From Mesorhizobium sp. CU3 (GTDB lineage Bacteria > Pseudomonadota > Alphaproteobacteria > Rhizobiales > Rhizobiaceae), in contig NZ_VFWX01000010.1 of NCBI RefSeq assembly GCF_006442965.1, forward strand, positions 186,001 through 250,000: 64,000 bases of DNA. Reading direction: 5' to 3'. The position numbers were made by a program, and so were the translations under genes. Numbering within the stretch: position 1 is the first letter of the stretch; each line of letters starts with the position of its first letter. Below, one piece after another: positions 1 through 8,769 of the stretch. The notes below the pieces were generated by a model. The model was not told the DNA's origin and ran no database searches. It saw only the letters and a list, made by a program, of their open reading frames with translations.

Positions 1-519
1 CACCGCGGCCTCGCCGCCATCGGGCAGCAGCTTTTCGGCGGTGAACTTGCCGGCGGCCTCGGCGATCTTGAAATTGTCGCCGCCGATGAAGGCGGTGTAG
101 TCCTTGCCGGGGTCGCCGACCGTCTTGCGGTCGAGCTCGATGACCGGAATGCCGGCATCCATGGCGCGTTTCACCGCCGGCGTCAGCGGGGCGGCTTCGA
201 AGGGCGAGATCAGCAATATGTCGACCTTCTGGGTGATGAAATTGTCGACCTGCGAGGTCTGCGTGTTGACGTTGCCGGCGCCGTCGGCGATCTGCAACGT
301 GAAGCCCGGCACTTCCTTGGCCGCCGCGGTCAGCTCGTCATTGACGTGCTGGCGATATGGTTCGGCGTTGTTGGCCTGCGAAAAGCCGATGACGAACTGG
401 CCGTCCTTGGCGCAGGCCTTGACCAGCGGCTCGGCCGCATAGGCGCTGCCGGCGATGCAGACGCCCGCGCCTGCCATCAGCGCGGCCCGAAGGACGCGCG
501 ATCCTGTCTTGGTTCTCAT
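1..519 (-). CDS. Sugar ABC transporter periplasmic substrate-binding protein (partial, C-terminus outside window)
   Basis: The first ~173 codons are present; the gene runs off the left edge. The product starts MRTKTGSR and has a typical Sec signal peptide ending at AYA-AEP. The mature part carries features of periplasmic binding protein family 1 (ribose/galactofuranose type): FVIGFSQANNAEPYR, the segment DILLISPFEAAPLTPA, and VIELDRKTV. It should deliver a sugar to the permease and ATPase encoded just upstream in the same operon. ATG at 519 is preceded by GGAGGAG. It is the last gene of lacI-ATPase-permease-binding protein, 70 bp after the permease. The exact sugar cannot be read from the sequence. 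Confidence 0.9.
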   Translation of the reverse strand, partial: MRTKTGSRVLRAALMAGAGVCIAGSAYAAEPLVKACAKDGQFVIGFSQANNAEPYRQHVNDELTAAAKEVPGFTLQIADGAGNVNTQTSQVDNFITQKVDILLISPFEAAPLTPAVKRAMDAGIPVIELDRKTVGDPGKDYTAFIGGDNFKIAEAAGKFTAEKLLPDGGEAAV

Positions 520-589
520 ACTACTCTCCTCCTTGTCCGGCGGGGGTGCCGGAGCGTGGTTACAGTCTCTTCCCGGTGCCGCCGGCCTC

Positions 590-1645
590 CTATCGTCCCA
601 AACCCTCGCGGCGGCGAACGAGGGATTGAAGCACTGCCGCCAGAACGATGATCGCGGCGGTCGCGAGCAACTGCGTGGCGGGGGTGATGTTGTTGAGCTG
701 AAGGATGTTGGCCAAAGCGCCGAGCATGATGGTGCCGGCCACGGTGCCGACCATCGAGCCGGCGCCGCCGAACAGGCTGGTGCCGCCGATGACGACGGCG
801 GCGATAGCCGTCAGCTCATAGCCCATGCCGTCATTGGCGCTGCCGAAGTTGAACTGGCCGGCATGGACGATGCCGGCAAGTGCGGAGGCAAAGCCGGTGA
901 TGGCGTAGACCGAGATCTTCACCATCGACACCGGCACGCCGGAAATGCGCGCGGCGCGCTCGTTGCCGCCGACGGCATAGACGTAGCGGCCGAAGCGCGT
1001 GGTGTTGAGCACGATGGTGGCGATGGCCGCGAAGATGATGAAGACGATGGTCGCCACCGGCACGGTGTTGTCGAACAGACGCTCGCCGAGCACCGCGAAG
1101 ACCGGCGGCGCCAGGCCCGGGCCGTCGCCGTAGGAGATGTTGATGTACTGGTTGCCGGAGACGATGAGCGCCAGGCCGCGCGCCGCCTGCAGGCCGGCCA
1201 GCGTGACGATGAAGGGCTCCAGCCTGAAGCGCGTCGATATGGTGCCCTGGACGACGCCGAAGACGATGCCCATGACGAGCACGGCGAGGATGGTCGGGAT
1301 CAGGCCGAAGCCGCCGGAGATCATCATCGAGGCGGTGACGACGCTGGACAGGCCGAGCACCGCGCCGACCGAAAGATCGATGCCGGCGGTGATGATGACG
1401 AAGGTCATGCCGATGGCGATGATGCCGGTCTCCGACACGGCGCGCACGATGTTGGCGATGTTGTCGGGGTTGAGGAACAGAATCTCGCCATGGCGTCGGG
1501 GCGAGAAGATGACGCCACCGATGGCCACCAGCACCAGGCCGATCAGGCTCTGGAAGCGCACCACGATCGCCAGCGGGTCGACGCGGCGCTTGGGCGCCGA
1601 AGGCACCACCGGATTGGCCGCTACCTCGATCTTCTCTCCCGACAA
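590..1645 (-). CDS. Sugar ABC transporter permease, RbsC/YtfT-like
   Basis: 351-residue inner-membrane permease of the BPD_transp_2 family. About eight to ten hydrophobic helices are visible. Family hallmarks include the segment ITAGIDLSVGAVLGLSSV near residue 85 and GGTSLFGGAGSMVGTVAG near residue 290. It would form the translocation channel for the sugar bound by the downstream binding protein. The start is a TTG at 1645, directly abutting the TGA of the ATPase gene (TGATTG) with a GGGAGG ribosome binding site; no ATG lies near. This tight junction indicates translational coupling. Confidence 0.93.
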   Translation of the reverse strand: MSGEKIEVAANPVVPSAPKRRVDPLAIVVRFQSLIGLVLVAIGGVIFSPRRHGEILFLNPDNIANIVRAVSETGIIAIGMTFVIITAGIDLSVGAVLGLSSVVTASMMISGGFGLIPTILAVLVMGIVFGVVQGTISTRFRLEPFIVTLAGLQAARGLALIVSGNQYINISYGDGPGLAPPVFAVLGERLFDNTVPVATIVFIIFAAIATIVLNTTRFGRYVYAVGGNERAARISGVPVSMVKISVYAITGFASALAGIVHAGQFNFGSANDGMGYELTAIAAVVIGGTSLFGGAGSMVGTVAGTIMLGALANILQLNNITPATQLLATAAIIVLAAVLQSLVRRREGLGR

Positions 1646-3163
1646 TCAGGCCTCCCTGCCATTGGCCGCGGCAAGCACGGTGTGCTCGTCGACGCCGCCC
1701 AAGAATTCCGCCACATTGCGCCCCTGGCGCAGCACCACGATACGGTCGCAAAGCCCGATCAGCTCCGGCATCTCGCTGGAAGCGACCAGAATGCCCAGTC
1801 CTTGCGCGGCGAGTGCCCTGAGCCGCGCGTAGATCTCGCCCTTGGCACCGACATCGACGCCACGCGTCGGCTCGTCGAGCAAAAGCAGGCGCGGGTTGCC
1901 GAGGATTTCCTTGGCCAGCACCACCTTCTGCTGGTTGCCGCCCGACAGGGCGCCGACCGATATGTCCGGGTTCTTCGGGCGGATGTCGAACTGGCCGAAG
2001 GATTGCTTCACCGCCTCGGCCTGGCGGCGCGGCGACATCAGGCCGGCCGGCGAGATGCGGCGGATCACCGACATCACCAGGTTGAGGCCGACGGCCATGC
2101 GAAGCATCAGGCCGCTGCCGCGGCGGTCGTCGGTGACGAAGGCGATGCCGGCCTTGCGCGCGGCGTGGATGGAGTGGAGTTTCACCGGCCTGCCGTCGAC
2201 CGCGACCTCGCCCTGCCAGCGGCCGGCAAGGCCGGTGCCGTAGAGTGCCGAAAGCAGTTCGGTGCGCCCTGCGCCCATGATGCCGGCCAGGCCGACGATC
2301 TCGCCTTGCCTGACCTCGAGCGAGATATCGTCCGGCGCCTGCCAGCCGGCGCTCTGGCTGGCCAGCTTGAAGCTGGCATGCTTCAGGCTGAGCAAGGTCT
2401 TGCCGGCGCTTTTCGAGCGTTGCGGATAAAGCTCGTCCAGCGGGCGGCCGACCAGCAGACGCACCAGTTCGGCCTGTGGCGCATGCGGCTCGGTAACGCC
2501 GGCGACGCGGCCGTCGCGCATCACCGTCACGCGGTCGGCGATTTCGGGCACTTCCTCCAGCCGATGCGAAATATAGACGATGCCGACGCCGGTGGCGGCG
2601 AGCTTGCGCATGATGTCGAACAGGCGCTCGACCTCGCCGACGGTGAGTGCTGCCGTCGGCTCGTCCATGATCAGCACGCGCGACGCATAGGACAGCGCCT
2701 TGACGATCGCCACCACCTGGCGCTGGCCGATGGAGAGGTCGGCGACGAGGCGCGCCGGATCGATGGCAAGCTCGATCGCTTCCAGCCGCTTCCTTGCCTC
2801 GCGGCGCATCGCCGGCACGTCGAGCAAGCCGCCCGGCCGCATCAGCTCGCGGCCGAGGAACAGGTTCGCCGCGACGTCGAGCGAGGGCACCAGGTCGAGT
2901 TCCTGGAAGATGGTGGCGATGCCGGCGGCTTGCGCCTCGCGCGGGTTGCTGAAGGTGACCTTGTTGCCGTCGATGCGGATCTCGCCCTCGTCCGGCGCGT
3001 GGACGCCCGACAAAAGGTTCATCAGAGTCGACTTGCCGGCGCCGTTCTCGCCGAGCAGCGCGTGAATCTCGCCGGCCTTGAGATCGAAGTCGACGCCGCG
3101 CAGCGCCTGCACGCCGCCGAAATGTTTTACCGCACCAGTGACGGAAAGCAGCGGCGCGCTCAT
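1646..3163 (-). CDS. Sugar ABC transporter ATP-binding protein (double ATPase, RbsA/MglA-like)
   Basis: 505 residues with two fused nucleotide-binding domains. The first has Walker A GENGAGKST (about residue 38), signature LSIGQRQ and Walker B VLIMDEPTAAL. The second has a degenerate Walker A (GIMGAGRTE), signature LSGGNQQKV and Walker B LLLDEPTRGVDVGAKGEIY. This asymmetric arrangement is usual for carbohydrate CUT2 importers. The ORF stays open a further 130 codons upstream, but homology begins at MSAPLLSVTG, whose ATG (3163) overlaps the lacI stop as ATGA, so this start is preferred. Confidence 0.94.
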   Translation of the reverse strand: MSAPLLSVTGAVKHFGGVQALRGVDFDLKAGEIHALLGENGAGKSTLMNLLSGVHAPDEGEIRIDGNKVTFSNPREAQAAGIATIFQELDLVPSLDVAANLFLGRELMRPGGLLDVPAMRREARKRLEAIELAIDPARLVADLSIGQRQVVAIVKALSYASRVLIMDEPTAALTVGEVERLFDIMRKLAATGVGIVYISHRLEEVPEIADRVTVMRDGRVAGVTEPHAPQAELVRLLVGRPLDELYPQRSKSAGKTLLSLKHASFKLASQSAGWQAPDDISLEVRQGEIVGLAGIMGAGRTELLSALYGTGLAGRWQGEVAVDGRPVKLHSIHAARKAGIAFVTDDRRGSGLMLRMAVGLNLVMSVIRRISPAGLMSPRRQAEAVKQSFGQFDIRPKNPDISVGALSGGNQQKVVLAKEILGNPRLLLLDEPTRGVDVGAKGEIYARLRALAAQGLGILVASSEMPELIGLCDRIVVLRQGRNVAEFLGGVDEHTVLAAANGREA

Positions 3164-4173
3164 CTCGACCTCGCCGGGGCTGGAGTCGCGCAGGACTCCC
3201 GCGCCTGCAACTTCGCCTGCAGCCGTACGGCGCGCGGTGCCGCATGGCTGGAGGCGATGCGTTCCGAAAGCAGCGCCGCCGCCTGGCGGCCGATCTCGGT
3301 GCAAGGCTGCTCGACCAGGGTCAGGCGCGGCTCGAAACAGTCGGCCCATTCGAAATCGTCGAAGCCGACGATCGACAGATCGCCGGGGATGGAAAGCCCT
3401 TTCTCGCGGATGGCACGGACTGCTCCGATGGTCGTCATGTTGTTGCCGGTGACCAATGCGGTGGGCGGCTCGGGCAGCGACAAGATCGCATGCGTCGATG
3501 CCGTGGCGCTCGCCGTGTCGACGTTCTCGGCCGAGACATAGCGCGGCAAGCATTCAAGTCCATTGGCGGCGAGCGAAGCGCGAAAAGCCTCGATGCGCTC
3601 GCGGGTGGTGGCCAGCCCCGGCTGGCCGGCAATGTAGCCGATACGCTTGTGGCCGAAGGAAGCGACATGGTCGATCAAGGCATGCATCGCGGTCTCGTTC
3701 TCGACGCCGATCTGGTCGAAACGGTCGTCGGCGAAGCGGTCGATCAGGACGCAAGGCAGCTTCTTGTCGGCGAGATAGTCGATGGCGCGCTGCGGCGAGC
3801 CGGACGGCGCCAGGATGACGCCGTCGACGCGGCGCTGATGGAAGGCGCGCACCACCTGCAGCTCGCGGTCCGGGTCTTCCTGGGTGTCGGAAAGGAAGAC
3901 CATCAGGCCGAGCCGGGCGCATTCGGCCTCGACGGCGCAGATGATGTCGGTGAAATAGGGATTGGAGATCGCCGAGATGGCCAGCCCGACGCTGTTGGTG
4001 GAAGCGACCTTCAGCGATCGCGCCAGCTCGTTGGGCTGGTAGCCCATGGCGGCGATGGCGTCGTTGATGAGCTGCGCCTTCTCGGGCGAGACGAAGCGCG
4101 TGCGGTTGACGACATGCGATACCGTCGAAATCGAGACGCCGGCGCGGCGCGCGACCTCAGCCATTGTCGGCAT
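3160..4173 (-). CDS. LacI-family transcriptional regulator
   Basis: 337 residues. Residues 3-25 form the LacI-type helix-turn-helix (MAEVARRAGVSISTVSHVVN) followed by the hinge helix PNELARSLK; the rest is a periplasmic-binding-protein-like effector domain (SVGLAISAISNPYFTDI, VDGVILAPSGSP, VTGNNMTTIGAVRAI, IVGFDDFEWAD). It is the first gene of the sugar operon and its stop overlaps the ATPase start. It most likely represses its own operon until the transported sugar or a derivative binds. A candidate operator lies 88-121 bp upstream of the start. The effector is unknown. Confidence 0.94.
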   Translation of the reverse strand: MPTMAEVARRAGVSISTVSHVVNRTRFVSPEKAQLINDAIAAMGYQPNELARSLKVASTNSVGLAISAISNPYFTDIICAVEAECARLGLMVFLSDTQEDPDRELQVVRAFHQRRVDGVILAPSGSPQRAIDYLADKKLPCVLIDRFADDRFDQIGVENETAMHALIDHVASFGHKRIGYIAGQPGLATTRERIEAFRASLAANGLECLPRYVSAENVDTASATASTHAILSLPEPPTALVTGNNMTTIGAVRAIREKGLSIPGDLSIVGFDDFEWADCFEPRLTLVEQPCTEIGRQAAALLSERIASSHAAPRAVRLQAKLQARESCATPAPARSR

Positions 4174-4260
4174 GACGGCTCATCCAGAGTGCCGGCAAGC
4201 GCTCCTCCCTTCGATCGCGTTTCCCATTCCGCTCTGTGGCGGATTTTCATAAACCATAGA

Positions 4261-4294
4261 GTCATCGAAACGTTTGCGCAATCGCTTCGATGAC
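4261..4294. promoter_or_regulatory. Candidate LacI-family operator, 34-bp near-perfect dyad
   Basis: Left half GTCATCGAAACGTTTGCG and right half CGCAATCGCTTCGATGAC are reverse complements with two mismatches in 18; they overlap by two bases at the centre. Two CG-centred motifs typical of LacI-family sites (AAACGTTT and CAATCGCTT) lie inside. The site is between lacI and the end of the ion transporter gene, in the only promoter-sized gap of the operon, so autoregulation of the sugar operon is the natural inference. Confidence 0.65.
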
Positions 4295-4333
4295 GAGGTG
4301 CAGAAGATTTTCTCTTCTGTGGAAATCAAGACG

Positions 4334-5560
4334 TCAGGAGGTGAAGGCGAGCCAGGCCGTGCCGGCGACCAGCGTCAGCAGCGTCAGCGGCAGGCCGACC
4401 TTGAAGAAGGCGGTGAAGGACAATTCCTTGCCGGCCGCCTTCGCCTGCTCGGCGACGATCAGGTTGGCGACGGAGCCGAGCAGCGTGAAATTGCCGGCGA
4501 GCGTCGAAGACATCGCCACGACCAGCCAGGCGCGCTCGGGGTTTTCCAGACCCGGGATGAAAGGCCTCAACGCCAGCACGGCCGGTACGTTGCTCATGAT
4601 GTTGGACAGCACAGCGGTGAAGCCCGACAGACGCCAAACATCGTCGAGGCCGATGGTCTTCGCCCAGGCGATCATGTCTGGGGTAAGCAGCGTCTTTTCG
4701 GCTCCTGCGACCACCACGAACAGGCCGGCGAACATGAAGAGCAGCGGGCCGTCGATCTCGCGGTAGATGCGCTGCGGCTTGATCGCGCGGGTGACGAGCA
4801 GGAAAGCGCCGGCGATCAGCGCCGCCTTGGCGACAGGTACGCCGGCGAAGAAGGCGATTGCCAGCGCGACGCAGACGATGGTGGCTTTAAGCACCTGGCC
4901 GGGCAGCATGCGGCCTCGATAGACTTCCGGGCTGAGCTCGGCGGCGCGCGAGAATTCGGCGCGGTAGACGATGCGGATGATGACGATAACCGCCAAAAGG
5001 CCGAACAGCGCCACCGGTGCCAACGCCAGCGTGAAGGCAGGATAGGAAATGCCCGACAGCGCGCCGATCACCATGTTTTGCGGATTGCCGGTGATGGTGG
5101 CGACGCTGCCGCAGTTGGAAGCGGTGCAGACGGCGATGAGGTAAGGCACCGGGTTGCGGTTGATGACGCGGGTGACGTGGACGACGATCGGCGCCATCAC
5201 CAAGCAGATCGCGTCATTGACCAGGAAGGCCGAGAGCACGCCGGTGAGCAGCGTCACCATGACGAGCAGCATCAAGGGCGCGTGCGCATGCTCGATGGCG
5301 TAGCCGCCGAGCGCCCTGAAGGCGCCCGAGACCTTCAGATGCGCAACCACGATCATCATGCCGAGCAACAGCGTTATGGTGTCGAAATTGATCGCCTTGT
5401 AGGCGTCCTCGATGCCGATGGCGCCGATGGCGATCATCGCGGCGCCGCCAAGCAGCGCGATACCGGCGCGATCGAGCCTGAGACCAGGGATGCGACCGAC
5501 GGCGACGCCGGCATAGGTCAGCACGAGGATGATGAGCGCGCCCGCGCTGGTCCATGTCAT
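4334..5560 (-). CDS. ArsB/NhaD/SLC13-type ion transporter (anion permease)
   Basis: 408-residue inner-membrane protein with about eleven hydrophobic helices. The duplicated re-entrant motifs of the ion transporter superfamily are visible: ASNCGSVATITGNPQNMVIG near residue 155 in the N-terminal half, and SNIMSNVPAVL plus LAGNFTLLGSVANLIV in the C-terminal half. It probably moves an anion (dicarboxylate, sulfate or arsenite) or Na+/H+; substrate cannot be decided from sequence. It ends 160 bp before lacI starts and has its own upstream gap, so it is probably transcribed separately. The ATG at 5560 lacks a strong Shine-Dalgarno sequence. Confidence 0.85.
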   Translation of the reverse strand: MTWTSAGALIILVLTYAGVAVGRIPGLRLDRAGIALLGGAAMIAIGAIGIEDAYKAINFDTITLLLGMMIVVAHLKVSGAFRALGGYAIEHAHAPLMLLVMVTLLTGVLSAFLVNDAICLVMAPIVVHVTRVINRNPVPYLIAVCTASNCGSVATITGNPQNMVIGALSGISYPAFTLALAPVALFGLLAVIVIIRIVYRAEFSRAAELSPEVYRGRMLPGQVLKATIVCVALAIAFFAGVPVAKAALIAGAFLLVTRAIKPQRIYREIDGPLLFMFAGLFVVVAGAEKTLLTPDMIAWAKTIGLDDVWRLSGFTAVLSNIMSNVPAVLALRPFIPGLENPERAWLVVAMSSTLAGNFTLLGSVANLIVAEQAKAAGKELSFTAFFKVGLPLTLLTLVAGTAWLAFTS

Positions 5561-5820
5561 GGAGGAGAGATTCCCGTTGCCCTGCCCCGGCCCGAAAGCT
5601 GCCGGCGCTTCGCCGCATCACATTTAGCAAGGGCGGCGCAAAGGGGAAGCGCCGAAGCGGCCGAAACTTAGCTCGCGCGCTCTCGCGGCTTTCATATTCA
5701 AAATTCCTAATGTAAAGAATGCTGAAACATATGTGACCGATAATCCAGTCGGCGTTGGGGACGAAACGGATGAGCACGGTCGTTAATGCGGAGCATTGTG
5801 TCTCGCAAAGGGAGAAACTA

Positions 5821-5982
5821 ATGCGTCCGCAGGAATGCCCGCGCTGTCGCGGAGCAAGGAAGGTTTTCGTCTGTGCCCGCTGGCTGAGCTCGAACGGCCA
5901 CTGCTGCCCGGAGGGCACGCACCGGCTCAATTGTCCGGGACACTCCATCGCGTGTATCGAGTGCAGCGGACGCGAGCCTTAG
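5821..5982 (+). CDS. Small Cys-rich protein, possible zinc ribbon (53 aa)
   Basis: A 53-residue product with eight cysteines: CPRC near the N-terminus, a CC pair in the middle and CIEC near the C-terminus, plus two histidines between. The spaced CxxC pairs suggest a small metal-binding fold. AGGGAG precedes the ATG by seven bases; an upstream in-frame ATG at 5770 is also possible. No family was recognised. It sits alone between the ion transporter and the histidine kinase, both of which begin on either side. Confidence 0.5.
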   Translation: MRPQECPRCRGARKVFVCARWLSSNGHCCPEGTHRLNCPGHSIACIECSGREP

Positions 5983-6196
5983 CGAGAGGCTGCCAGCCCA
6001 CGGGCTCCCTTGGCGGCCAAACGGGGCACCGCAACATTTCATTGCCGCACCGACCAAAGCGAGCCGTATTAAACTTTGACATAGTGGGGTCCGCTTAGCT
6101 TCTGCAATCATTGGGCTTATCGACGCGGCACTTGCCTTGCGCATCGACGGCGCTTACCACTTGCGCAACTCGCGATTTCTCAGGCCCAACAAAGCA

Positions 6197-8059
6197 ATGA
6201 CCGCACGACTGCGACGCGCCCTGCGCTGGCAAGCGCTTCCGCTGCTTGCCGGCTTTGCCATCGTCGCGGCGATCATCGGCGGGCGCGCCATTCTCGCCGA
6301 AACCCAGATCGCCGACCGCGACGCCAGCCTGCAGGCGATCGAGGCGCAGCAACTGCTTTCGGGGCTGCTTTCGCTCGCCCAGGATGCCGAGACCGGCCAG
6401 CGCGGCTATCTGCTGACCGGCGAGAAGACGTATCTGCAGCCCTATCAGCAGGCGCTGGACTCGCTGCCGGCCCTGCTTGCTCATGTCGACGACATGTTCC
6501 CGGTCGGCAGCGACCGGGCGCAGCAAGTGGTCGGCATCAAGGATGCGCTTGCCCGCAAACAGGCGGAACTTGCCGAGACGATCAGGCTTTACGATGCCGG
6601 CAACATGACGAAGGCGCTGGAGATCGTGCGCGGCGGCCGCGGCAAGCTCGACATGGACCAGATCCGAGCCAATATCGATGCGATCCGTCGCATCGACGGC
6701 GCCAGCCTCAACGCCCGCGCCGTGCGGATGGAAAGTATCGAGGGCTGGCTGCGCATCGGATCGTTCGCGGCGCTGCTCGGCATCTTCCTGCTCGGCCTCT
6801 TCACGATCCGCCAATCCAACCGCCGCTTCGGCGAAGTGGTCGCCGCCCAGAATGAGCTCAGCGCCAAGAACGAAGCGCTGACCGTCGAGATCGAGACGCG
6901 CGAAAAAGCGGAATCGCAACTGCGTCAGGTTCAGAAGATGGAAGCGGTCGGCCAACTCACCGGCGGCATCGCGCATGACTTCAACAACATGCTTGCCGTC
7001 ATTACCAGCGCCATGAATCTTGCGCAGCGCAAGCTGGCACGCGGCGAGCACGACGTGCAGAGTTTTGTGGAAGCGGCGGCGGACGCTGCAGCCCGCGCAG
7101 CCAACCTGACGGCGAGGCTGCTGGCCTTTTCAAGGCAGCAGCCGCTGGCGCCGCAGATCGTCGACGCCAACCGGCTGGTCACTGGCATGTCGGACCTTTT
7201 GCGTCGCACGCTCGGCCAGGCCATCGACATCGAGACGGTGCTGGCCGGCGGCTTGTGGAAAACCCATGCCGACCCGAGCCAGGTGGAGAACGCGGTCCTC
7301 AACCTTGCGGTCAATGCGCGCGACGCCATCGGCGAGAAAGGCAAGCTCACCATCGAGACCGCCAATGGCTATCTCGATGAGGCTTACGCAGCGACGCATC
7401 CGGAAGTGAAGGCCGGGCAATATGTGATGATCGCGGTGACCGACACCGGGACCGGCATGACACCCGACGTGATCGCGCGAGCCTTCGAGCCGTTCTTCAC
7501 GACCAAGCCGATCAACAAGGGCACAGGGCTGGGATTGAGCCAGGTCTTCGGCTTCGTCAAGCAGTCCGGTGGGCACGTCAAGATCTATTCGGAACCCGGC
7601 GAAGGCACAACCATCAAGATCTATCTTCCCCGCTTCACCGGCCCGGATGACGTCGCGCCGGCAAAGGCAAGCGCCAGACGCGATGTGCCTGCGACAGAAA
7701 CCATCCTCCTGGTCGAGGACGATGCGCGTGTGAGAGCCTCGACGGCCGCCTTGCTGCTCGAACTCGGCTATACCGTCATCGAGGCGGCCGGCAGCGAGGA
7801 GGCGCTGCGCAAGCTGGCCGAGAATACGGCCATCGCGCTGATGCTGACCGACATCGTCATGCCGGGCATGAATGGCCGCCAGTTGGCGGAAGAGGCGAAA
7901 AGGCGCGGACTTTCGCCCAAGGTCGTCTTCATGACCGGCTTCACCCGCAACGCGGTCGTGCACAATGGCGTGCTCGACCACGGTGTCCACTTCATCGCCA
8001 AGCCGTTCACTCTGGACCAGCTGGCGGCGAAGCTGCGGGAAGCGCTCGCCGCGCATTGA
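6197..8059 (+). CDS. CHASE3 hybrid sensor histidine kinase with C-terminal receiver domain
   Basis: 620 residues. TM1 near 12-32, then a CHASE3 sensor region with the signature DAETGQRGYLLTGE, TM2 near 184-203, a coiled linker, a HisKA domain (MEAVGQLTGGIAHDFNNML, phospho-His near 259), HATPase_c with N box (VLNLAVNARDAIGEKG) and G boxes (VTDTGTGM, GTGLGLSQVFG), and a receiver domain (ILLVEDDARVRA; phospho-Asp in LTDIVMPGMNGR near 551). It would sense a periplasmic or membrane signal and relay phosphate to an unlinked partner; no output regulator is adjacent. A TTG start at 6137 is possible but the ATG at 6197 places TM1 properly. Confidence 0.92.
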   Translation: MTARLRRALRWQALPLLAGFAIVAAIIGGRAILAETQIADRDASLQAIEAQQLLSGLLSLAQDAETGQRGYLLTGEKTYLQPYQQALDSLPALLAHVDDMFPVGSDRAQQVVGIKDALARKQAELAETIRLYDAGNMTKALEIVRGGRGKLDMDQIRANIDAIRRIDGASLNARAVRMESIEGWLRIGSFAALLGIFLLGLFTIRQSNRRFGEVVAAQNELSAKNEALTVEIETREKAESQLRQVQKMEAVGQLTGGIAHDFNNMLAVITSAMNLAQRKLARGEHDVQSFVEAAADAAARAANLTARLLAFSRQQPLAPQIVDANRLVTGMSDLLRRTLGQAIDIETVLAGGLWKTHADPSQVENAVLNLAVNARDAIGEKGKLTIETANGYLDEAYAATHPEVKAGQYVMIAVTDTGTGMTPDVIARAFEPFFTTKPINKGTGLGLSQVFGFVKQSGGHVKIYSEPGEGTTIKIYLPRFTGPDDVAPAKASARRDVPATETILLVEDDARVRASTAALLLELGYTVIEAAGSEEALRKLAENTAIALMLTDIVMPGMNGRQLAEEAKRRGLSPKVVFMTGFTRNAVVHNGVLDHGVHFIAKPFTLDQLAAKLREALAAH

Positions 8060-8133
8060 CGGCGGCCAGCGCGATGGGCGAGAGAAGCGGTGCCCGAACG
8101 GTTGCTCCGTTCCAGCGTCGGCTCCTGCCGCAA

Positions 8134-8298
8134 CTAGATGATCCGCAGCAGCACCAGGATTATGACGATCACCAGGACGAGGCCGAGCCCGCCACCGCCG
8201 TAATAGCCCGTGCCGTAGAACGGCCCACCGCCCAGGCCGCTGAAGCCGCCGAGCAAGGCAAGAATAAGAATGATGATGAGAATTGTGCCGAGGCCCAT
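8134..8298 (-). CDS. DUF3309 small membrane protein (54 aa)
   Basis: A 54-residue peptide beginning MGLGTILIIILILALLGG, followed by a Gly/Tyr-rich turn (GPFYGTGYYGGGGLG) and a second hydrophobic helix ending LVLLRII. This two-helix, Gly-rich layout matches the DUF3309 family seen in many alphaproteobacteria. AAGGAAG precedes the ATG. It is divergent from the next small membrane-protein gene, and both have an EcfG-type promoter in the shared 257-bp gap, pointing to a role in the general stress response. Molecular function is unknown. Confidence 0.85.
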   Translation of the reverse strand: MGLGTILIIILILALLGGFSGLGGGPFYGTGYYGGGGLGLVLVIVIILVLLRII

Positions 8299-8373
8299 GG
8301 TTTCTTCCTTCTTTCTGGCTGCGCGATCCCGCGCGTTGTTTTTGCAGTGCCCCGCCTTGTTATTGAGGAAGTG

Positions 8374-8398
8374 AACTCACGAGTGGCGCGCATGTTCC
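8374..8398 (-). promoter_or_regulatory. EcfG-type promoter for the DUF3309 gene
   Basis: On the minus strand GGAAC (8398-8394) is followed by 17 bases and GTTC (from 8376), matching the alphaproteobacterial EcfG consensus GGAAC-N16/17-cGTT. The predicted start of transcription would leave a leader of about 70 bases before the ATG at 8298. Confidence 0.6.
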
Positions 8399-8478
8399 AC
8401 CGACGGCGCGCTCATGCTTAGCCGGCATTGGCTGAGTGGGCGCCACGATCGGCTGCAGGAATTGCTTGCAGTTCCTCG

Positions 8479-8504
8479 GGAACCAAAGACGTCGGCGCGA
8501 CGTT
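8479..8504 (+). promoter_or_regulatory. EcfG-type promoter for the 55-aa membrane protein gene
   Basis: GGAAC at 8479-8483, 17-base spacer, CGTT at 8501-8504: a full match to the EcfG consensus, about 50 bases before the ATG at 8556. Together with the site at 8374-8398 it forms a divergent pair of stress promoters. Confidence 0.7.
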
Positions 8505-8555
8505 TGCAGCAGCCCGGTTCGGGCAAACTTGAGGACAAGAGGGAGACGGCAGCTT

Positions 8556-8723
8556 ATGGGTGCATCGGTTCTTATCGGCATTCTGATCACATTCCTGGTG
8601 ATCATCCTGGTGCTTTATCTGGTGCAACGCCTGCCGCTCGATGCACGCGCGCGTCAGATCGCGCAGATCGTCGTCATCATCATCGGCATCATCTCGCTGC
8701 TCAAATACCTTGCGGTGTTCTAA
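8556..8723 (+). CDS. Small membrane protein, Thivi_2564-like (55 aa)
   Basis: 55 residues: an N-terminal helix (GILITFLVIILVLYLVQRL), a short polar loop (PLDARARQIAQ) and a second helix (VVIIIGIISLLKYLAVF). The arrangement matches the short Thivi_2564-family membrane proteins. GAGGGAG lies upstream of the ATG. Function is unknown; the EcfG-type promoter implies induction in stress or stationary phase. Confidence 0.8.
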   Translation: MGASVLIGILITFLVIILVLYLVQRLPLDARARQIAQIVVIIIGIISLLKYLAVF

Positions 8724-8769
8724 CCGCGTCCCATATTCGCCACTGGAACCACGTCCGAAGTCGGCGTCC

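Noticed and set aside
455..3541. Very long open frame antisense to the sugar ABC operon
   Set aside because: Product is rich in Asp, His, Arg and Gly without domains; it is the GC-rich shadow of three well-supported genes on the other strand.
4274..5671. 465-residue frame antisense to the ion transporter
   Set aside because: Composition (Asp/Gly/His/Arg-rich) is typical of an antisense shadow; the opposite strand encodes a clear membrane transporter.
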